From Adiantum capillus-veneris (lineage: Eukaryota; Streptophyta; Polypodiopsida; Polypodiales; Pteridaceae): a DNA stretch of 64,000 nucleotides. The DNA lies in NCBI GenBank assembly GCA_014529385.2, contig CM043967.1, forward strand, positions 128,687,182 through 128,751,181. The letters are read 5' to 3'. The notes beneath the pieces were generated by a model. That model saw nothing but the letters and a program-made list of their open reading frames with translations. It was not told the DNA's origin and made no database searches. The translations under genes were made by a program, and so were the position numbers. Positions 55,176 to 64,000 of the stretch are shown piece by piece; position 1 is the stretch's first letter, and the number at the start of each line of letters is the position of its first letter.

Positions 55176-56718
55176 CACGATGACCAAAACGTGCATGCCA
55201 AAGTTTTGCATCTGAAATAGCCCTTGAATCTGCAACAACATTTGCAAAATTTTGTCCACACTTATCATACAAAGTGAGCTTATACAGCCCACGGCACAAA
55301 AGCCCAGATGCAACAATTTCATCACCAAAACTGAGATCATGAACTGTACATCTGTCATCCACAAATTTGACTACAAGTGCAAGTCTAGCAAGTGCGGATA
55401 CAGACAAGAGATTCTTCTTGATCCCAGGTACATAAAGTGCATCAACAAGTGTGAAGGAACTGCCATTAGCAGCAGTGAGCACAATCTTTCCAACTCCCTG
55501 AACTGGATAAGAGGCGTTGTTGGCACAAGTGACTGAATTCCCATGAGGGACAGACTCGAGAGAGGTAAACAATTCACGATGTGAGGTAATGTGCTTTGCA
55601 GCACCACTGTCGAAATACCACACATGTGAATCTGCAGCAACTGACAAGCATGCATCATGGACAGCAGGATTGTAAGTGCACTCTGCGCTAAAAGCCCATT
55701 CTGCATCAACATCAGCATCACAATCTCCTTTCACAGAAGACTCAACAATGGCTACATTTGTAGTGGAACCAGCATTTGCAGTGGAACCACCCTCTTTCTT
55801 CTTAGCCTCTTTGGTCTTCAACTTAGGACACGACTTGATCAAGTGATCATTGGCTTTACAATAATGGCAACGCATCTTCTTTTTGCCCTTATCACCAGAA
55901 TTGCCAGACGAAGTGCTGCCACCAGAAGCATTAGGAACAGAATTTTTTCCACTCACAGCAGAACCATAAGAAGTGGCTGCATTACTGTTACCACCCTTTC
56001 TTTGAGAAGCAATAAAAGACTGTTCAACTGCACGCTGCCTAGTCCTGCTTTTTCTAGAAAGTGACTCTTGCAACAGTAATGTGCATAATGCATCAAACTT
56101 GACAACTTCAGGATTTCCTTGGGTCATCAGTCTCCAAGTACTAGCAAAAGTCTGGTAGGAATCTGGTAAGGCATCAAGAACAGTCTGCACAAGGGAACTG
56201 TCCGAAATGACTTCACCTGCAGAAATGAGTTGCTCATTGATATCCTTGACACTAGCAAGGAAAGTGTCCATATCATCTTCCTCATGCATAATCTTCGACT
56301 CTAGCTCTTTACGGAGCAAAGCAATTTTAGCCTCATTGCGGCTTGCATAAAGACCTGCTAGAATATCCCAAGCCTGTTTTGCAGATTTTGCTGAACGGAT
56401 GTGAGGAATAATGGTGCGCTTCACAGACAACGCAATCAATGCATGAGCCTGCGCATCCTTAACATCCCAACGAGCTTGTTCTGCCGTAGGCAAAACAACT
56501 CTAACAGCTGCAATCCTTGCAGCAAGACCTGCAACATCGTCAACATCGCCTACATCTTCAGAACCAGGACGTACATCAATGCCCTGCACAATGTTCCAGA
56601 CACCTTTTGACACAAGAACATGTTGCATCATATAAGCCCACATAGGGTAGTTGTCCCCATCCAACCTGTCCTCAACAGCAAACATCTTGAACACATCCGT
56701 GTTGTTGTTGTCAGCCAT
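55165..56718 (-). CDS. Copia 2 gag and protease
   Basis: Open for about 517 codons from ATG 56718 (MADNNNTDVFKMFAVEDRLD). UBN2-type gag (GDNYPMWAYMMQHVLVSKGV, IRSAKSAKQAWDILAGLY), Ser/Gly-rich linker, CCHC knuckle CHYCKANDHLIKSC, protease site WYFDSGAAKHITSH, ALYVPGIKKNLLSVSAL, and the beginning of the pre-integrase motif LWHARFGH. After HRDFH a stop appears at the deletion junction (about 55172-55185). Gag and protease look functional. The in-frame extension to 56778 is probably not translated, as the ATG at 56718 fits better. Confidence 0.92.
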   Translation of the reverse strand: MADNNNTDVFKMFAVEDRLDGDNYPMWAYMMQHVLVSKGVWNIVQGIDVRPGSEDVGDVDDVAGLAARIAAVRVVLPTAEQARWDVKDAQAHALIALSVKRTIIPHIRSAKSAKQAWDILAGLYASRNEAKIALLRKELESKIMHEEDDMDTFLASVKDINEQLISAGEVISDSSLVQTVLDALPDSYQTFASTWRLMTQGNPEVVKFDALCTLLLQESLSRKSRTRQRAVEQSFIASQRKGGNSNAATSYGSAVSGKNSVPNASGGSTSSGNSGDKGKKKMRCHYCKANDHLIKSCPKLKTKEAKKKEGGSTANAGSTTNVAIVESSVKGDCDADVDAEWAFSAECTYNPAVHDACLSVAADSHVWYFDSGAAKHITSHRELFTSLESVPHGNSVTCANNASYPVQGVGKIVLTAANGSSFTLVDALYVPGIKKNLLSVSALARLALVVKFVDDRCTVHDLSFGDEIVASGLLCRGLYKLTLYDKCGQNFANVVADSRAISDAKLWHARFGHRDFH

Positions 56719-57063
56719 GGTAAATGCTTCACCTGATGTGAAAACTGCCCGAAAATAGGAGAAATGGAGCGGGAACAACTTGTGCTATATAGCACAATCC
56801 ATAGAAGACTATAAGGCACCTGTTATGTAGAAAATGGCACTCACAGAAAATCTGCACAAAATGACGAAATAGCCTGTGCAGTACTGCCTGTAGTGGAAAC
56901 GGAGGCCGAAATGAGCCCAAATCAAAATTCTGAGCAGACCAAGCTCCTCGAGCTTGCCCAAAATATTTGTCGACCTGCGAACGCTCGCCAAAGCTCACTG
57001 AAATCGGAGAAAGTGAGCAGGCGTGTGCTGGAGCAGCTGGCGACTAAGCTCGGGAGGACGTGA

Positions 57064-57078
57064 CCTGCTCTGATACCA
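57064..57078 (-). other. Copia 2 primer binding site
   Basis: Minus strand TGGTATCAGAGCAGG, two bases after the LTR, complementary to initiator tRNA-Met. The leader 56719-57063 shows no gene. Confidence 0.9.
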
Positions 57079-57080
57079 AT

Positions 57081-57307
57081 TGTTGGAATTAGGGTTGCAG
57101 AGAAACACACACAGCTTGGAGAAGACGAAGGAAGCTCAAGGCACACAATAGAGAGTGTGTTACTTAGTGTGCAATGGAAAGATAGTTAGCCCTAGAGTGA
57201 TGGGCGTATATACAATGCACGGGGGAAAAAACCTCCTAAAGAGGGAAAAAATGCCCCGGCGGTCCTAGTGTGTTCACACACATCACTACCACATATATAT
57301 GGTAACA
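57081..57307 (-). mobile_element. Copia 2 5' LTR
   Basis: 227 bp. A TATA-like GTATATAC lies at 57206-57213. The outer edge is followed by the target duplication AGTAC. Confidence 0.95.
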
Positions 57308-58040
57308 AGTACTTTCTTAAGAAGAACAGAGAAAGTTGGAGAAGCAAAGTAGATTGTACACCATCAAATTATAACACAACGCACAACTTATGGTCTCATA
57401 AACTTGATGGCCATGGTTTGAGCTATCAAGATACACAAGAGATAATTAAAGCTTTCATTCCCAAAGGAAAGTGCATAACAAGGGCTTGAGTAAAAGAGTG
57501 AGAACAATGTGCGACAAGGGTATATTTACCTAGAAGAAACACCATATCGAACCAAGGCAGACCCAATGAGTCCCTCAGAGGTGATCACCCAAGATGTTGC
57601 CATGCGCTTGGTGAATTGCGGATGCCTCCATGGATAGTGGCCATTATGGGGTTGAGAAATCTAGGGTGATATCCCTGCATATGTTGTGTGAAGCACTTGA
57701 TGTCATGGTGCATGTGGAATTTATGTATTGCATGTGTGAGTGAATAGCTACCCCTTTTCCTTGTGGTGTGATAGCATGGAGGGTGATTCACAAACCCCTT
57801 GGAATAAATTAACTTCTAGACATGCTAGAATGTGGAGGCATGGTGCATACGCCTTGTGTACTCATGGTGATCTTCACAATTTGGAACTTGTGGCATGGTG
57901 ACCTTGTGTGTGTGTATTTTGAGGAGATACCTATTTATATAGGGAAAGAGGGTGGGATTTTGAAATGTTTTATCAATGGACATGTGATTGTGGGTCACCC
58001 TTGTCTGGTGAGTTGCGTATGTGTCAGATTAATGGTCTTA

Positions 58041-58098
<58 letters not shown>

Positions 58099-58650
58099 GG
58101 AGAGAGAGAGAGAGAGGGATGGGGAATCTACACCGCTGCTAGCTACACTAGCTTATTAAAAGAGAGGGGATAGGGAATTTCACAAGGGATTTGTCAGGAG
58201 GTGGCCGAAATCATTGGAGAGGGTGGTTACATGCACATGTGTGTATGTAGGTAAGTATGTATTTGTGAGAGAGAGTGTGTTCATAAAAGAAGGTGTGAGC
58301 TATGGAGGTGAATGAAGAGATGAAGATGAAGAGAGGGCTGAAATTTTCCAGGTCTTGATGAGGGAGAGAGAGATATGAGTGTGGTTGTGAGTGTGGAGAG
58401 GAGAAGGGAAGAAAAGTTCAAAGGTGCCTTGTGTGGCAAACTGGGGTCCATCATTTTGGTCATATCTTGGCACTAAAATTTAAAAAAATTATTAAAAAAA
58501 TATAGGGAAAAAATTCAGCTCACCAGCTATATTTCTCATCTTTTAAGCTTTACCAAATTTGGAGTGAAAAAGGCTTTCAAAACTCCCACAAAAAAGTGTA
58601 CCATTGCTACCATAAAGTTTTTGGTGGTCCGATATTTGTTGACACTTTCT
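57308..58650 (-). mobile_element. LTR D, 5' portion (right of copia 2); right end uncertain
   Basis: Diverged relative of LTR A in reverse orientation. On the minus strand it shows GGACCCCAGTTTGCCAC (A: GGACCCCAGTCTGCCCAC), then the pyrimidine-rich leader with CATAGCTCACACCTTCTTTTATGAAC (A: CTATAGTTCTTTTATGAAC). Similarity fades beyond about 58650. From there to 59361 I see AT-rich sequence with no gene and a short CT run at 59055-59079. Confidence 0.6.
58041..58117 (+). repeat. Compound microsatellite (TG)12(AG)n with GGGA interruptions
   Basis: TG run to about 58064, then GA with several GGGA units. Confidence 0.95.
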
Positions 58651-59913
58651 TTATGCATCCCAAAGGTCGTCACCCGTGTGAGAGAGTACCTAAAAGAGAC
58701 TTGAATTTCCTCATGAAAATACAAGTGAAGTGCCCTTTATTAATATTTTAAAGAGTTAGCCCAATAATGCAAGTATTAAAAACTAGAAGTGTGGAATATT
58801 AATATTACATAGTGAAATAAAATATGGTAGAGGTCATTAGAAATTTATATTAAAATAGAAGTAGGTGGATCAAATATTAATGCTCATAAATTTCACTTTT
58901 TTTTTCTTTTACATGAATGTAAAAACTATAAAGTAGAAATAAACTTACTTGAAGATAAATAGTAAACATGAAAAAAAACTAGGTGAGGTTCTCGCGCAAA
59001 GGAGAGAGATAGACCAAAAATTTGGAAAACGACCCTGGGTCGCAAAAATGGAAGCTCTCTCTCTCTCTCTCTCTCTCTAGCTCAATAAGTGCAAATGAGG
59101 CCTAATTTGCCCTATTTGCATATAAGTGCTTGACTTATCCAAAGTCCCAAGTGCATACCATTATTTTCTTGATTCCCCATGGCATGTCATGTGTAACTCA
59201 AACAACTTGACATTTGGACATTCGGTCGTTAATTGCTCTCAATTTTGCGAAATTGATATGTTGTAAGTTGACCATAAATTTAACTTATACCAAATCTTTC
59301 CATACTTAACATGCTTAAATCTCTTGCTTTGTTGATCCTGTATTTCATTAATTGATCTTGCTGTCACAACTCGATTTTAGATCTCCTTGCTAATTTCATT
59401 AATTTTTTTTCCGTATTAGTAAGAAATTAAAGAAAAATACTAAAAATTATTATTATTGTACAATGTCACTTCACAGGACAGACAGACAGTTGGACAGTTA
59501 GTTACAGTTGGTCTGGTTCACACTTAACGGATCCTTTGGGCTGGGGAGTGACACGTGGCAGAACATCGTGGCCAGGTCACCACCACCACTCAGTTTGGAG
59601 ATAGACTTAGTTGACTGGACATTTATGAGCCGTTGGTGGCTCTTTATGGTTGTACATATGAGTAGTCATTTTGGGCCAGTTGCATTATCTTGTACGTAGT
59701 CGTCTAGAGTGACTCTATGCACAGATGTTAACCCTCATGACACACGGACACCCTATGATCTATAAACGTTGTATTATTTAGAGTCAGGTACCGGGCTTGT
59801 CGGACCAATAGGGAAAGGTAGAGTGATCGTCGATGAGAGGCGCACTTTAACTTGGACATTCAAGGGATTAGTTGGCTAAGCATGGGCGCCCAAGTGTGAA
59901 TGGGGTGAGCTCC

Positions 59914-59921
59914 TATAAAAG
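59914..59921 (+). promoter_or_regulatory. TATA box of gypsy F LTR
   Basis: TATAAAAG, about 380 bp before the LTR end; the probable promoter of the F genomic RNA. Confidence 0.6.
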
Positions 59922-60009
59922 CCAACTAAACCTAATTTTTACTCATTCTCTCATTTGTGCAATTGAAGAGTGCTCTTGCTCCATCTCCATCTTCTTCTTC
60001 TTCACCTCC

Positions 60010-60010
60010 T

Positions 60011-60042
<32 letters not shown>
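60010..60042 (+). repeat. Compound microsatellite (TG)n(AG)n in the F LTR
   Basis: About nine TG units followed by GA units. Confidence 0.9.
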
Positions 60043-60297
60043 GGAGAGTGTGTGTGCGATCGAGCATTACGAAGGCACGACGGCGGCGAAGCGGTTGAGC
60101 GCGGCACGACTGTAGCTTCTTCTTCATCGCGGCGAGGAATCCACCACGAAGGCGAGCGTAGAGCGGTGAGTGACACACCCTTTGTTTTCTTGAGCTTGCT
60201 AGTTTAGGCTTGTTGTGTACTTGGAGCCGTTTGTGGCTCGCATACGGTGTATTGGCAAGTCCCTTGCTTGGACAGTGCGGCAAGGAGCGCACATTTT

Positions 60298-60315
60298 TGG
60301 CGCCGCTGCCGGGGA
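60298..60315 (+). other. Primer binding site of gypsy F
   Basis: TGGCGCCGCTGCCGGGGA, nearly identical to the tRNA-Asp site typical of Tat/Athila-type plant gypsy elements. Confidence 0.85.
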
Positions 60316-61176
60316 TATGTCCTACACTAAGCTCGGTTAGCACTTTACGCTTCCTTGTGGTGCAATTTCTATCATAGGAAAGGCAGGGAAGGAGTGTGAA
60401 GGCGTTTTCAATTTCTGCAATTTTTTGCGTTTCTGCGTTTTTTTAATTTTCTGCAATTTTCTGCAATATCTGCAATTTCTGCGTTTTTTCTGTAATTTCT
60501 GCAATTTCTGCAATTTTCTGCAATTTCTGCATTTCTCAATTTCCTGCATATCTGCGTTTTCTGCATTTTTTGCATATCTGCGTTTTCAATTTCTGTATTT
60601 TCTGCAAAAAAATTTCCGAAAAAAAAATATTTTTTTAAAAAAATAAAAATTTCGGAAATTAAAAACGCGAGCGAGCAGGGCGGCGAAATTTTTCGAAAAT
60701 AAAAAACGTGACTCTTAAAACGTTCGGGTTGGTTTGTATAAAAGATAGATCGGGATCAGGATCATTTTCCCAAGCCCAAGCCCAAGCCCAAGCCTCAGTC
60801 CTCAATCTTATGATATATACTAGACTCACTCTTATATATATACCCTACTCCCTCAAGAGAGAATGAGAGCATGTGGGACAAGTCCTTCACTCTCCTCCTT
60901 TCTCTTCCCACTTGCACCCTTAGACTTTCTAGTTTGGGCCTAGTTCCCTACTGGAAATTGACAGTTTTAGGGATTCCGAGGGCATAGAGTGACCAAACGG
61001 AGGGATGTAAAGCACGGCACGACCCTTTGACCGATACGCTCATTTCGAGCTATCACACGGCCCATTCCACGACACGCTCTAAAAAATCTAGCAAAAAAAC
61101 AAACAAAAAACACGCTAAAAACTAGTCACAAGGCCTCCTAGAGCAGCTTTTTGACACCTTAGGGTATCAAAAGCAC
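60316..61176 (+). other. Gypsy F leader with tandem TTTCTGCAA motifs and an inverted repeat
   Basis: 60405-60605 is a degenerate tandem array of TTTCTGCAATT / TTCTGCGTT units. 60611-60620 (AATTTCCGAA) and 60651-60660 (TTCGGAAATT) form a perfect 10-bp inverted repeat across an A/T-rich loop. CCCAAG repeats lie at 60769-60796. No convincing gene; a stop at 61123-61125 precedes the gag frame. Confidence 0.7.
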
Positions 61177-64000
61177 ATGCACTTACGCTCTGGGCGGGTG
61201 TTAGAGCACGATCACATTGGTAGTGCCTCTGCTCATACGGACACCCATTACCCATCCACGATAGGATCTAGACCCTCAGCGGGGACACAAGGTAGCACCA
61301 CCCAAGACCCTAAAATAGCCGCTAGTGATTTCTCCTCCGACTCAGAAATCATGGAAGCATACCCTACCCAAAACACTGAGAGAGAAGGCCATGCACCTCC
61401 CGAAGCTCCACAGCCTAGTACTAGTATGTTTAGCCGTTTCATGGAAACATTAGGTAGAGCTACTCGCTCGGAACCTGATGCAAATGAAACACACGAAGGG
61501 GGTGGGGAAGTGGAATCTCCTTTCACATCGCACGTGGACCCCACACCCCCAAAGAGTGTCCATGTGGATATCCTGCCAACTTCTTACCAAGAAGGCCCTG
61601 TTGAGTTGCCTCCTTCAGAAGTTCCCTCTAGAGTACCGTTGGTGACAAGTAAAACCACGGGGAGCCACATTGCTTCTACCTCACAAGAAACCGTTAACAC
61701 GTCGACTCTAGAAGGATTGTTCATTAATGATCATTGGACATACGACCTCCACACTGAGGTGTTGACGGATCTACACTCTGGCCACGCCTACCATGTAGGA
61801 TGGATAGAGATTGTACAATCCACCTCTAGTGCCACGAGCATCGAAGATCAACAGAAAATGATCTGTAATGTTATCCATGTCATTATTCAATCAGAAAGGC
61901 AAAACCGAGGGGTAAATATACTCTCAACTGGCCCCATGAGATTTTTGGATACGAGTAAGGCTCAACAGCCTACTCTATCACAAATGGAGACTCCTCTAAT
62001 GAGACCCATGGACCCATCTTACGTCATTTCACCTGGGGTCTCTATGCAATCTGAGCCTCCGAGCGAAAACTTTAGCTTCCCTAACTTGGCTCAACCCTCT
62101 ATTAAGAAAAACCCAGTGCTCACTCCAAGGATAAGCCTGACAGAGAATGTACCGATGACATCTACGGTTAGCGCAGTGCCACTACCTAGTGTCATAGTAC
62201 CTAATATGGGGCCTCGACCGTATGTGCCTCTAGCCCCTTATGCACACATGGCCCCCACACCTCCAATTGTACCACTTGCTTATGCTCCTCGAGTGCCGCT
62301 CCCTAGCTCTTATCCGAGTGGACCTATGCCCGGTTATGTTCCATATCCTGCATCATCTATACATATGCCAAGACCGGTACCCGTCCCTCTCCCACATATG
62401 ATTCCAAGAGTACCTCCACCGGCCCTAGCTCCTCACATAGGTGACTTGGCAGCGTTTGCTCAAACCATAGGTCGATCTATCGCGGAAAATATGCGTCACG
62501 CATCTGATAGAGAGCCTAGAAGTAAGGCAGTACAAATTGCCAAACTCACGCAAAAATTCAATGGGGACGAAGATGCTAGAAAACACATTGAAGTGTTTGA
62601 ACAAGTATGTGATTCCTTAGGGGAACGCAACGAACTACATAAGTGCAATGCCTTAAGCTTGACATTAAGTGGGAAGGCTGGAGATTGGTATAGGACCCTA
62701 AGGGTGGATGAGAAAACAATCTACCCTACCCTTCGAAGGTTGTTTCTAAAGGAGTACATACGAGAAGGTGTGCTTTGGGATGTAGCATCTCAGCTACAGA
62801 AGGCCGAACGTAAGGAAGGAGAGTCAGTAAGGGACTTCATTAGTCGTCTAAAGCACTTAAACTCTCGCTGCCCTGTAAATGAGCGCTTCAACAATAACCA
62901 ACTGCTTGATCGATTCATTCGAGGGTTGAGGAATGAAGGAATCTATAATGGACTAGTGATTAGAGGTATCACAACCTGGGAAGATGTCACTGCCAATGCA
63001 ATCCAATTAGAGGACAACTTGATGATAGCAGGCATGAGGGTGTCTACAGACACGAGATCCACTAGCTCACAAGCCATTGAGTATGAACCCATGACTGCAA
63101 AGCCCATTGCCAATGAGCCAAAGGTATTTGAGACATTCTTGACAGACCTCACCAAGGCAATCCAAGAGTCTCTTAAGGATAATCGACCCCCTCAAAATAG
63201 TCACATGTATCCAAGAAGGGAGCAACAATGGTGTTCCATTTTCTTAGGTCCACATAGCACTAGTGAGTGCCCTACATTTAGAGTAAAATTTAATGGAACT
63301 TGCAACGCATGTGGTAGGTTTGGTCACCAAGCTAAGGATTGTTTAATGATCAAACGTATGATGGAAAATAGACCACCTGTAGCCTGGACGAATGCGCCTC
63401 GAGCTCCTGTATTGATGCCTACTCCACCTGTTGAGCAACTACCGCAACACATGGTCCCTAGATCTCAAAATGTTGTACAAGCTACACCGCTACCACCTCC
63501 TGTGCTAGGACCGCAGCCCCCGCATCCAAGAGTCGCCCCTATGAACCAAGTGGGTTGCGAGCCATCTAATGCTTATGCAGATGGTTGTGAGGAGGAAATA
63601 GACACTAGTATTGCCTACGGACTTGATACATTGGAAGAGTGTCCTATATACTACATGGAAGATTGTTGGGGACAAGTCAAGCCGGTTTATCAAGCTGCTG
63701 CTCTCGCATCCAGAGGTCAAAATATCAACACCCAGGCTAGGAGGCCACCTCTTCAATGCTACGAGTGTGGTGGACCACATCGAGTAGCGGAGTGCCCTAT
63801 TAGGCTGCAAAAGAATGCTACACAGATGCAAATGAATCAAGGGAGCACGTCTGCAATGCCAATACTCACATGTAATCGTTGTGGCATAGATCACTTGATT
63901 GCCCAATGCCCCTATAACCCAAATGCGCCTAAAATCACACCCCTGAATTTGGTCGAAATTTCTAGTGTGACATCGCCAATACCACCCGTTGCACCCGCTT
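61177..64000 (+). CDS. Gag (N-terminal part of the polyprotein) of gypsy F, open to the window edge
   Basis: I translated this frame line by line: it is open for 941 codons from ATG 61177 (MHLRSGRVLEHDHIG, compare the TRSGR start of many plant gag proteins) and leaves the window. Residues 1-250 are Ser/Thr/Pro-rich. About 340-430 are very Pro-rich (VPYPASSIHMPRPVPVPLP). About 445-620 are the retrotrans_gag domain (QKFNGDEDARKHIEVFEQVC, LSGKAGDWYRTL, FLKEYIREGVL, RDFISRLKHLNSRCP, DRFIRGLRNEGIY). Zinc knuckles follow: CNACGRFGHQAKDC, CYECGGPHRVAEC and CNRCGIDHLIAQC, preceded by a degenerate CSIFLGPHSTSEC. It forms the particle and binds RNA. It is the longest intact frame in the window, so F may be a recently active element. 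Protease and pol should lie beyond the window. Confidence 0.9.
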   Translation, partial: MHLRSGRVLEHDHIGSASAHTDTHYPSTIGSRPSAGTQGSTTQDPKIAASDFSSDSEIMEAYPTQNTEREGHAPPEAPQPSTSMFSRFMETLGRATRSEPDANETHEGGGEVESPFTSHVDPTPPKSVHVDILPTSYQEGPVELPPSEVPSRVPLVTSKTTGSHIASTSQETVNTSTLEGLFINDHWTYDLHTEVLTDLHSGHAYHVGWIEIVQSTSSATSIEDQQKMICNVIHVIIQSERQNRGVNILSTGPMRFLDTSKAQQPTLSQMETPLMRPMDPSYVISPGVSMQSEPPSENFSFPNLAQPSIKKNPVLTPRISLTENVPMTSTVSAVPLPSVIVPNMGPRPYVPLAPYAHMAPTPPIVPLAYAPRVPLPSSYPSGPMPGYVPYPASSIHMPRPVPVPLPHMIPRVPPPALAPHIGDLAAFAQTIGRSIAENMRHASDREPRSKAVQIAKLTQKFNGDEDARKHIEVFEQVCDSLGERNELHKCNALSLTLSGKAGDWYRTLRVDEKTIYPTLRRLFLKEYIREGVLWDVASQLQKAERKEGESVRDFISRLKHLNSRCPVNERFNNNQLLDRFIRGLRNEGIYNGLVIRGITTWEDVTANAIQLEDNLMIAGMRVSTDTRSTSSQAIEYEPMTAKPIANEPKVFETFLTDLTKAIQESLKDNRPPQNSHMYPRREQQWCSIFLGPHSTSECPTFRVKFNGTCNACGRFGHQAKDCLMIKRMMENRPPVAWTNAPRAPVLMPTPPVEQLPQHMVPRSQNVVQATPLPPPVLGPQPPHPRVAPMNQVGCEPSNAYADGCEEEIDTSIAYGLDTLEECPIYYMEDCWGQVKPVYQAAALASRGQNINTQARRPPLQCYECGGPHRVAECPIRLQKNATQMQMNQGSTSAMPILTCNRCGIDHLIAQCPYNPNAPKITPLNLVEISSVTSPIPPVAPA

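Larger units (their letters stand above)
52365..57307 (-). mobile_element. Copia 2: young full-length Ty1/copia insertion
   Basis: Identical-length LTRs (227 bp) at 52365-52591 and 57081-57307, TG/CA ends, and a perfect 5-bp target duplication AGTAC at 52360-52364 and 57308-57312. The LTRs differ at two sites only (G at 52477 against T at 57193; G at 52579 against A at 57295). The order on the minus strand is LTR, primer site, gag, PR, INT, RT, RNase H, polypurine tract, LTR. It sits inside LTR D. An internal deletion in integrase and a short deletion in RNase H make it non-autonomous. Confidence 0.97.
59362..60293 (+). mobile_element. 5' LTR of gypsy F
   Basis: 932 bp, from TGTCACAACTCGATTTTAG (a start seen in many plant gypsy LTRs) to ...GCGCACA, followed by a 4-base spacer and an Asp-type primer site. 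The right end is firm; the left end is chosen by the TGTCAC motif and by the expected length. The 3' LTR lies beyond the window. Confidence 0.6.

Noticed and set aside
61248-61544. 98-codon minus-strand frame
   Set aside because: A shadow of the long + strand gag frame of gypsy F; the same applies to 62943-63155 and 63505-63906.

Overview
This window looks like repeat-rich nuclear DNA of a land plant with a large genome. It contains Ty1/copia and Ty3/gypsy LTR retrotransposons with plant-type motifs (initiator-Met and Asp-type primer sites, UBN2-like gag, HYLL/DHQALLYLVNKP-type RNase H), a LINE tail, a CACTA-type DUF4216 remnant, and long (GA)n, (GT)n and (CT)n microsatellites. I see no intact host gene, no rRNA or tRNA gene and no bacterial-style operon. 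A fern, lycophyte or gymnosperm seems more likely than a compact angiosperm, but that is only an impression from element style and nesting depth.

Layout. 1-1735: decayed gypsy gag and flanking sequence, paralogous to the gag at the right edge. 1736-4396: solo LTR 'A' (2661 bp, 4-bp target duplication). 4833-5500: CACTA remnant. 6116-9746 (-): a long broken coiled-coil ORF, probably the gag of a gypsy element 'E-prime'. About 9750-11966: an LTR carrying five palindromes. 11967-20620 (-): pol of gypsy element 'E' (RT, RNase H, two tandem H2C2 zinc modules, integrase core, then a retropepsin-like domain after integrase), split by solo LTR 'C' (14115-16703). 19517-20620: a 468-bp tandem repeat. 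20621-25773 (-): copia 1, truncated at its 3' end. 25774-27908: LTR 'B', followed by a primer site, twin small ORFs, a gag, and RT/integrase scraps of a gypsy. 30460-31900: another LTR start and a LINE tail. 31935-34980: gene-free, with microsatellites. 35600-38278: two divergent copia fragments. 38279-39575: an array of short palindromes around ATGCTAACTAGCAT. 39600-40297: an unclassified ORF remnant. 40892-49488 (-): a large LTR-bounded element without coding capacity (LARD-like), hosting a 1322-bp inverted-repeat element flanked by TTAA. 49489-52092: gag and primer site of gypsy 'D'; its LTR is interrupted by copia 2 (52365-57307), which is nearly intact, has 5-bp target duplications and LTRs differing at 2 of 227 sites. 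59362-64000 (+): gypsy 'F' with LTR, primer site, structured leader and a gag frame open for 941 codons to the window edge.

How it fits together. Most of the window is nested insertion. LTR family A/B/C/D shares its start (TGATAGCC, seen in A and C), an internal TATA box, and its ...CTCA end; B and D also share an unusual primer site. LTR C sits inside the integrase gene of E, copia 2 sits inside the LTR of D, and the LARD appears to cut D. Nearly every reading frame carries stops, frameshifts or lost catalytic residues. The exceptions are the F gag and large parts of copia 2.
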